From Setaria digitata (taxonomy: Eukaryota; Nematoda; Chromadorea; Rhabditida; Setariidae): a stretch of DNA of 13,774 nucleotides. Under the pieces are notes generated by a model. The model did no database searches, was not told the origin of the DNA, and saw only the letters and a program-made list of their open reading frames with translations. Where the stretch lies: positions 1-13,774 of the forward strand of contig RCAB01000896.1 in NCBI GenBank assembly GCA_003640385.1, given 5' to 3'. Both the position numbers and the translations under genes were made by a program. This document shows, one piece after another, positions 9,366-13,774 of the stretch (position 1 is its first letter; the number at the start of each line of letters is the position of its first letter).

Positions 9366-9634
9366 TAAAAATAAACCAAAACAGATTATCAACTAAGAGC
9401 ATTAAAATCTAGAACTGAAATAAAAAAAAAAAAAAAAAGAGCCAGGGAAAAAAGAAAAATTGCCTCATCATTATAAGCCTCAGGAGCATTTTAGCAAATT
9501 TTGCAAAATAAAAAAAAAAAAAAAACAAAAAATTGTGATATTGTGCCAGTGATAAAGAGATTATACTGATATGCACAATTTTGCTTCAATTTTTTTGTTT
9601 TTGTTGTTTTTTCTTTTTGGGATAAGAAAGTAAT

Positions 9635-9687
9635 AACAGGAACAGGAACAGGAACAGGAACAGGAACAAGAACAGGAAGCAGGAAGA
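9635..9687 (+). repeat. GGAACA hexanucleotide repeat
   Basis: Five or more CAGGAA/GGAACA units with one A-for-G change near the end, decaying into GGAAGCAGGAAG. The minus strand reads TTCCTG repeats. Confidence 0.95.
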
Positions 9688-9761
9688 TGAACTGAACCTG
9701 AATTAATAATTATCACTTACTGGGAGGAGCAGAAGGATGGGATGGTGTAGTGGGAGGAGGA

Positions 9762-9772
9762 GGGGGGGGGGG
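9762..9772 (+). repeat. Run of 11 G
   Basis: This is the longest G-run in a window otherwise dominated by A and T runs. It follows GGGAGGAGGA. A run of this kind can form a G-quadruplex in the plus strand. Confidence 0.9.
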
Positions 9773-10105
9773 AAAAAATTATTTAGAATAAAAGAGTCAT
9801 TAAAAATGAGCAGTGTATTCATTTATTACTACTGAATGTACCTTTTTCCTTCCTAAAAGGTAAGAAAAGAAACAAAGAAAAAAGAAAAGAAAGGGAAAAA
9901 TGCAGAGGAAATGCCTAGAGAAAGTGATCAATCAAAATTGAGTAAAAAAAAAAAAAAAAAAAAAACCCACAATCACAATGAAGTGATAGATCGAAATAAT
10001 TCAATTTCAAAATTTGAGAAATGCGAATTTTTGGGATAAGCAGTTTGGGAGAAAGGAGTATGCAAAAAATGGAGAGGAAAGTAAAAAAAAAGAATGAGAG
10101 TGTTT

Positions 10106-10106
<1 letters not shown>

Positions 10107-10156
<50 letters not shown>

Positions 10157-10159
10157 NTT
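10107..10159 (+). repeat. 50-base T run with an ambiguous base
   Basis: 50 T, then n at 10157, then TT. The length and the n show that the run was probably not resolved by sequencing, so the true length is uncertain. Confidence 0.95.
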
Positions 10160-10603
10160 GTTTTGCCCTGCCAAATGAATGCGACAAAATTGAAATTTTA
10201 AAAATTAACTACTAACATATTTTAAATGCGTACAAAAAAAAGAGAAAAAAAAAGAGGAAAATAACAAAAAAAGAAAAAAGAGAAAAAGAAAAGGGACACT
10301 TCGCAACACTTCCAATAATGATGCATAAATATGAAACGAAAAGAAGAAACAAAAAACTTATCTAAAACTCTTGGCTAAATTCTAAATAAGATTTTTTTTT
10401 TTCCTCTTTTTCACAAAACAATTCAATTTTTCTTCTTTTTTTTTTTTTTTTTTTCTAAGAAATTAATAAATCTATATATAAATCACAAATAGTCGTCATT
10501 GCTATTTATAATTGAAGAAAATACAAAAGCAACAAATTAAAAACCCTTTGATAAAATTGCTATAGGAAAAATAAATGTTTGTTCGTTTTTTTCTTTCTTC
10601 CTT

Positions 10604-10609
<6 letters not shown>

Positions 10610-10654
<45 letters not shown>
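10610..10654 (+). repeat. CT microsatellite
   Basis: About 22 CT units after a pyrimidine-rich lead (CTTCCCTCCC). On the minus strand it gives an Arg/Glu repeat frame that is not a gene. Confidence 0.97.
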
Positions 10655-10658
<4 letters not shown>

Positions 10659-10713
10659 ATTCCTTCCTTTACTGTAAAAAGAAAATTAAAAAAAAAAAAA
10701 AATATTTCAGACA

Positions 10714-10974
10714 ATGAAATATGTTCACATAGAAATTTACAGTTATAGGAAAGGAAAACCCGTTCAAATTGATCCATTTAAAAACAAAGGAAAAAAAAAA
10801 AAAAAAAAAGAAGAAAAAGAAAATGAAAAGAAAAGAAAAGAAAATGATGTATTTTTTTTTTTTTCATTCCAGCAATATTTCAACAATAAGACATTTGCGC
10901 AATTTGAAGGAAGAAAAAGAAGAAGCCAGGTAAAAAAAAAAAAAAAAATAAGGAGGGGAAGGGCGGTAAGGTGA
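10714..10974 (+). CDS. Candidate small gene with an internal splice-bounded exon
   Basis: ATG lies 3 bases after the acceptor-like aatatttcag (10701-10710), a spacing typical of nematode trans-splice sites. The frame starts MKYVHIEIYSYRKGKP, passes a Lys/Glu-rich purine run and a poly-Phe run, and remains open to TAG at 10972-10974. Inside it, 10873-10929 (57 bases) is bounded by a strong acceptor (T-run plus cattccag) and a donor CCAG/gtaaaa. It encodes QYFNNKTFAQFEGRKRRSQ, with GRKRR resembling an amidation/cleavage site. Another frame of the same exon (NISTIRHLRNLKEEKEEA) is also open. The upstream donor is unclear. Low confidence. Confidence 0.22.
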   Translation: MKYVHIEIYSYRKGKPVQIDPFKNKGKKKKKKEEKENEKKRKENDVFFFFSFQQYFNNKTFAQFEGRKRRSQVKKKKKIRRGRAVR

Positions 10975-11537
10975 ATGAATACAGGTGTTGATACAGAAGG
11001 GAACATGTGACTAGTAGATAAAATAAACAATGACGATCAACGATCAGAAGAAAAAAAAAAAAAAAAAACATTTCTAAATTTGACAATTGGATAAAAACAA
11101 GCTAGCAATGAGGATAATGATAATAATGATAATATATCATTATCACAAAGATAAAAACAAAAAAAAAAAAGAGCTGGTGCCAGAAAAAAAAAAAAAAAAA
11201 AAAATATTTCGTGCACACAAAGCAATCAACAACAGTTTTTTCCAGAGAAAAAACATATCGTGAAGAATGATGAAAAAAAAAAAAAAAAGGAAAAAAAAAA
11301 AAAAAAAAAATGCATCAACAAATATTATTGTTCAATTTTGAAACAGGGCTTAACAGGACTTGAAAAAAAAAATGCTCCAAAAATTTTTTTTTTTTTTTTC
11401 ACATTTAGGAAGTTTTAAAATTTACTTTCCATTTTTCCTTCTTTTTTTTTTTTCTTTTTCATTTTCTTTCTGCTCTTCTTCATTTTTGATATCAAAATTT
11501 CCAAACTAATTTAACAAAATTATTAAAATTGTTCTGA

Positions 11538-11568
<31 letters not shown>

Positions 11569-11630
11569 CACGCACTTTCCTCTTGACACAATCGATAACG
11601 GCTATTCGTTATTCGTCGTTTTGTTCCGCC
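10975..11630. other. A/T-run sequence between convergent genes
   Basis: A-runs at about 11051, 11160, 11184, 11273 and 11292, then T-runs at 11383, 11443 and 11540. The sign of the runs switches from A to T about 300 bases below the ncl-1 stop. No gene was seen; it is probably within the ncl-1 3' region. Confidence 0.5.
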
Positions 11631-11663
11631 TGTTGTTGTTGTTGTTGTTGTTGTTGCTGCTGC
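11631..11663 (+). repeat. TTG/CTG trinucleotide tract
   Basis: About eight TTG units run into CTG units on the plus strand. On the ncl-1 sense strand this is GCAGCA followed by (AAC)n, starting 22 bases past the stop codon. Confidence 0.95.
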
Positions 11664-11684
11664 TACTCTACTGCTGATAAGCTA

Positions 11685-11885
11685 TCATTTAGGGCTGTTT
11701 GTTGTCGCTGTCGCTGTGGCGGTCACGGTTGCTGTCGCAGTGCCAGTGGCAGTTGACTGATAACGATAAAGATAAAGGCGATAATCTTTGCTTGCCAGCA
11801 CCACAGAACCGTCCTCAACAAGCGCTACGTCGAAGCATTGCGCATGCTTCACCTTGCTCTCAAGTGCCGAGATCATCGTACCATC
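11685..11885 (-). other. ncl-1: ncl-1 terminal coding exon
   Basis: The acceptor is ctgaaaatttcag/GATGGT. There are 66 codons plus TGA. It encodes the closing blade (DGTMISALE ... SKDYRLYLYRYQ) and then about 22 low-complexity residues of alternating Thr and Ala. Confidence 0.93.
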
Positions 11886-13700
11886 CTGAAATTTTCAGAA
11901 ATTCCTCATCGCATCATTATCATTTGTCATATCACGAAGAATCTTTATCACTGAAGACAGCCAACCATTCTTTCTTTATCACTAAATTCAAGCTATCTAT
12001 TTGCATTCTAGCAAAAAATCAATTACAATATTTCATTTCTATTTTCAAAAAAAATATACTCTTATCAACAATCAGTATGTATTTTATTTCTCTACATTTC
12101 AAAATTTTCCCAACATCAAACCTGACTGAAGACGGTGAGATTGAAATTGTTATGGTTATCTGCTACAACAATATCACCGGTGTAATTAATACCCACACCA
12201 ATTGGATAGTTTGTAATACCTTCGCCACCGATCTGCCGAACAAACTGTCCATCATAGTTGAATACCTATAATAGCATATGAAAAAGCTAGCAGAAGCCTC
12301 AAATCAATTCAATTTCAGAATGATACAAATGGCTATGTTACTAGTTTCGTATTGCAAGCAAAAAAAAAAAAAAATGAAAATTTTCCTAATCTAAATTCTG
12401 TAATATTAGGCTGAGATTTTCCTCCATACAAAATTCGTTCCTGCAGTAAAATCAGTGTGAAATTTTGGAAAAATGAATTACAGCTATTATAATTCTTTCT
12501 CTTAGTGATTCTGAATAAATCGTATAATTAATACTTCTCTTACACTAGAACATCCAAGGCGAAAAAGATGAAATAAAAAAATGGATGTTAGTGTAAGAGC
12601 AACCTTTATACAGTGTGCACGATTGTCCGAAATTAAAATTTCTTGTTTGTGATTCGTACAAACTCCATTTGGAAATTCCAAATAACGTGAACAACTGAAT
12701 TTTTGCAAAATATTGCCAAACATATCAAATATTATTACACGCATAACCTGAAATGCAATATTACTTACTGAATTAAATTAGAGAATTCAAAAGTTACAGA
12801 AGTGAAATTCAAACCTCATCATGAAACTTCTGTAACAGAGAAGAAAATATAAATGGCACTGAGGTCAAATTATAAAATAAAAAAAGGCAATTAGGATTAA
12901 ATATTGAAACATATTCCATGAATTAATATATTTATTATTCGTATAAATACACGAATCATTATTAAAGGTTCTCGAAGCAAACTGTTTAAGCTACTACGAT
13001 CGGTTTCAAAGTTCAGTTTCGCAGTTACAAACCTAATTAACCCAGTACTGTAAAGTCCATCAATCCTAACCTCCTCGATAGCCACACTAACTCTTATCAT
13101 TTCTTTTTTTTTTTTTTTTTTTTTTAAACATAGCTAAATAATTAGTAACTGATAATGCATGCAATCTGCCATTGATACTTCGAATTAACTCGCACAAAAT
13201 CTCAAAATTTACATTAATTTGAAAAAAAAAAAAAAAAAAAAAAGAAACGGAATCACATTCCTTTTCGGGCATTCTTCAATTGTATGATTCGGCATTAAAT
13301 CGTAAATCAAAACACTTCAGAGATGTTTACGAATATTGCACATCCCTCAAGTATGTTTCCAATAATTTACAGATTTTCAAAGTCCCAATCAATACGGAAG
13401 AATTCAAAATAATTCGACATCTAATTTAAAAACTCAATCACGCTAAAATTTTCTGTTTGAGAAAAATTATCGAACAACAATGACATTTAAAATTGAAGCA
13501 TTAATTACAATTCAGAACTCACCTTACATTCGATTACAATAATACGTCCCTTATTATCAACGCAAACACCACGTGGATGTTGTAAAATATTTGCTCCAAA
13601 TTTACGTAAAAATTGTCCGTATTGATTGTAAATTTGTATTTGATGTGTTGGAGAACGTTCGGTTACAATAAAATCACCGGTTAGACGATTTACCGCTACA
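11685..13700 (-). CDS. ncl-1: NCL-1/Brat-type NHL-repeat protein, C-terminal part (5' end outside window)
   Basis: Minus-strand gene; coding = 13700-13523, 12747-12604, 12265-12122 and 11885-11685 (TGA at 11687-11685), 221 codons plus one base of a split codon. The joined frame matches the NHL beta-propeller of Drosophila Brat and C. elegans NCL-1 from my knowledge of that family. Diagnostic stretches are SPTHQIQIYNQYGQF, LQHPRGVCVDNKGRI, LEFPNGVCTNHKQEI, ISDNRAHCIKVFNYDG, RQIGGEGITNYPIGVG, ADNHNNFNLTVF and ALESKVKHAQCFDVAL. Successive blades show the NHL pattern (P-x-GV ... G-x-I-x-V ... VF ... G). Family role: a cytoplasmic RNA-binding translational repressor. NCL-1 limits nucleolar size and represses fibrillarin; Brat represses hunchback. 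The B-box and coiled-coil part must lie upstream, since family members are roughly 850-1040 residues. Odd: after LYLYRYQ the protein ends in a Thr/Ala-rich low-complexity tail finishing TTNSPK. All four exon joins preserve phase. Identity is very secure. Confidence 0.95.
12122..12265 (-). other. ncl-1: ncl-1 exon, third in window
   Basis: The exon is 144 bases, phase 0 at both ends, 48 codons from VFNYDGQFVRQ to NLTVFSQ. The acceptor is atgctattatag/GTATTC and the donor is CAG/gtttga. It has the same length and phase as the preceding exon, about one NHL blade. Confidence 0.93.
12537..12599 (-). repeat. Inverted repeat at the 5' splice site of the second ncl-1 intron
   Basis: Left arm 12537-12556 (CTCTTACACTAGAACATCCA) pairs with right arm 12582-12599 (TGGATGTTAGTGTAAGAG). 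All 18 bases of the right arm are complementary, with a 2-base GA bulge in the left arm, and the loop is 25 bases. On the transcribed strand the stem starts only 4 bases inside the intron, next to the donor at 12603/12604. Confidence 0.9.
12604..12747 (-). other. ncl-1: ncl-1 exon, second in window
   Basis: The exon is 144 bases, phase 0 at both ends, 48 codons from VMRVIIFDMF to NRAHCIK. The acceptor is attgcatttcag/GTTATG and the donor is AAG/gttgct. Without splicing the frame leaves the family sequence immediately after IKV, so the donor is fixed by homology. Confidence 0.93.
12748..13522 (-). other. ncl-1 intron (775 bases)
   Basis: This is the longest complete ncl-1 intron here. It holds a T-run (plus strand, about 13107-13125), an A-run (about 13221-13242) and a perfect 11-base inverted repeat 46-89 bases from the acceptor. 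No coding-like stretch was seen in it; the short minus-strand open frames are chance. Confidence 0.85.
12793..12836 (-). repeat. Inverted repeat in the first complete ncl-1 intron
   Basis: Arms GTTACAGAAGT (12793-12803) and ACTTCTGTAAC (12826-12836) are perfect 11-base complements with a 22-base loop. The repeat lies in the intron with its nearest arm 46 bases before the acceptor at 12748. A pairing of TTCA with TGAA inside the loop could extend the stem. Confidence 0.85.
13523..13700 (-). other. ncl-1: ncl-1 exon, first in window
   Basis: The exon is 178 bases. The acceptor (minus strand) reads ctactttcag before TGTAGCGG, and the donor reads AAG/gtgagt. The first base completes a codon begun in the upstream exon outside the window; the exon ends in phase 0. 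It encodes the blade segment from VAVNRLTGDFIV to RIIVIECK. The stretch 13701-13774 is upstream intron, with an A-run on the minus strand at the window edge. Confidence 0.93.
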
Positions 13701-13774
13701 CTGAAAGTAGAAAAATCTATAATGAAATTAATTTTGACGATCATTTATAGCATTCGCTTTTTCTTTTTTTTTTT

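Larger units (their letters stand above)
7680..9633. other. Low-complexity stretch, no supported gene
   Basis: It contains a GA microsatellite, small TACAGTAGGCTA repeats and more than ten A-runs. Non-repetitive islands lie at 8380-8470, 9190-9260 and 9440-9500. Short frames there (for example CSKITTGIGSHRMKRIVV before TAA near 9260) have no splice support. On the minus strand a good acceptor (ttttcatttcag) precedes IDDLRSTTPE and TAA (8408-8374), also without a convincing partner exon. Confidence 0.5.
9943..10713. other. Homopolymer-rich stretch without a gene
   Basis: A-run at about 9943-9965, 50-base T-run at 10107-10156, T-runs near 10392 and 10439, and the CT tract at 10610-10654. It ends in the acceptor-like aatatttcag (10701-10710). 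No ordinary-complexity open frame was found. Confidence 0.6.
9822..11684 (-). other. Presumed ncl-1 3' untranslated / downstream region
   Basis: Sequence downstream of the ncl-1 stop on the minus strand. Immediately after the stop come GCAGCA and (AAC)n repeats. The first exact AATAAA on the minus strand is at 9827-9822. Variant AATGAA hexamers at 11484-11479 and 11463-11458 are closer, about 200-230 bases past the stop, and may be the real signal. An 8-base inverted repeat (11123-11130 with 11136-11143) and many A- and T-runs lie in between. How far the transcript extends cannot be decided from sequence. Confidence 0.4.

Noticed and set aside
10502..10777. Minus-strand Arg/Glu-repeat frame
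   Set aside because: Translation of the CT microsatellite.
11699..12271. 190-codon plus-strand open frame over the ncl-1 exons
   Set aside because: It is antisense to exons and introns of ncl-1, whose minus-strand protein match and splice phases are clear.
1..13774. tRNA, rRNA, spliced-leader RNA, transposase or reverse transcriptase
   Set aside because: Looked for by eye on both strands; no T-loop-like motif, conserved rRNA stretch or catalytic motif was seen. A covariance-model and profile search would be decisive.

Overview
The window looks like AT-rich nuclear DNA of a nematode, most likely a spirurid/filarial-type worm. The evidence is the codon and base composition, the nematode-style TTTCAG acceptors, short introns, many poly(A)/poly(T) tracts and microsatellites, and one protein that can be recognised with confidence: the C-terminal NHL beta-propeller of an NCL-1/Brat orthologue. 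The clade assignment is inference from style; only the NCL-1/Brat identity rests on protein sequence.

Right end (11685-13774, minus strand): the last four coding exons of ncl-1/brat, 221 codons, joined in phase by three introns with GT..AG ends. The 5' part of the gene lies beyond the window. The protein ends in an unusual Thr/Ala-rich tail. Two introns carry clear inverted repeats close to splice sites. The 3' untranslated region has a (CAA)n tract on the sense strand. The first exact AATAAA on that strand is about 1.9 kb past the stop.

Left end (1-2400, plus strand): a GC-richer stretch (1-352) with a tiny ORF and a good splice donor, then a coherent two-exon model (715-1413) for a 60-residue secreted peptide precursor with a signal peptide and dibasic sites. 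After it comes an exon-like open frame (2162-2311) for one transmembrane helix, followed 76 bases later by AATAAA.

Middle (2400-11300): mostly low-complexity sequence. It has a degenerate TAA/AAT field, GT, GA, CT and GGAACA microsatellites, and dozens of homopolymer runs, mostly A on the plus strand. Embedded in it are short islands of ordinary complexity with splice-like ends on the plus strand: 4782-5007, 5190-5836, 6121-6206, 7473-7679 and 10714-10974. None has a recognisable domain, so these are low-confidence candidates. A 92/93-base near-exact tandem duplication with an ambiguous base at its junction (5249-5436) is either a real small duplication or an assembly join of two alleles.

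No rRNA, tRNA, CRISPR array, transposase or reverse transcriptase was seen. I find no convincing new multi-gene system. The best leads are the secreted-peptide and transmembrane candidates on the left, the hairpins in the ncl-1 introns, and the possible cluster of very small plus-strand genes.
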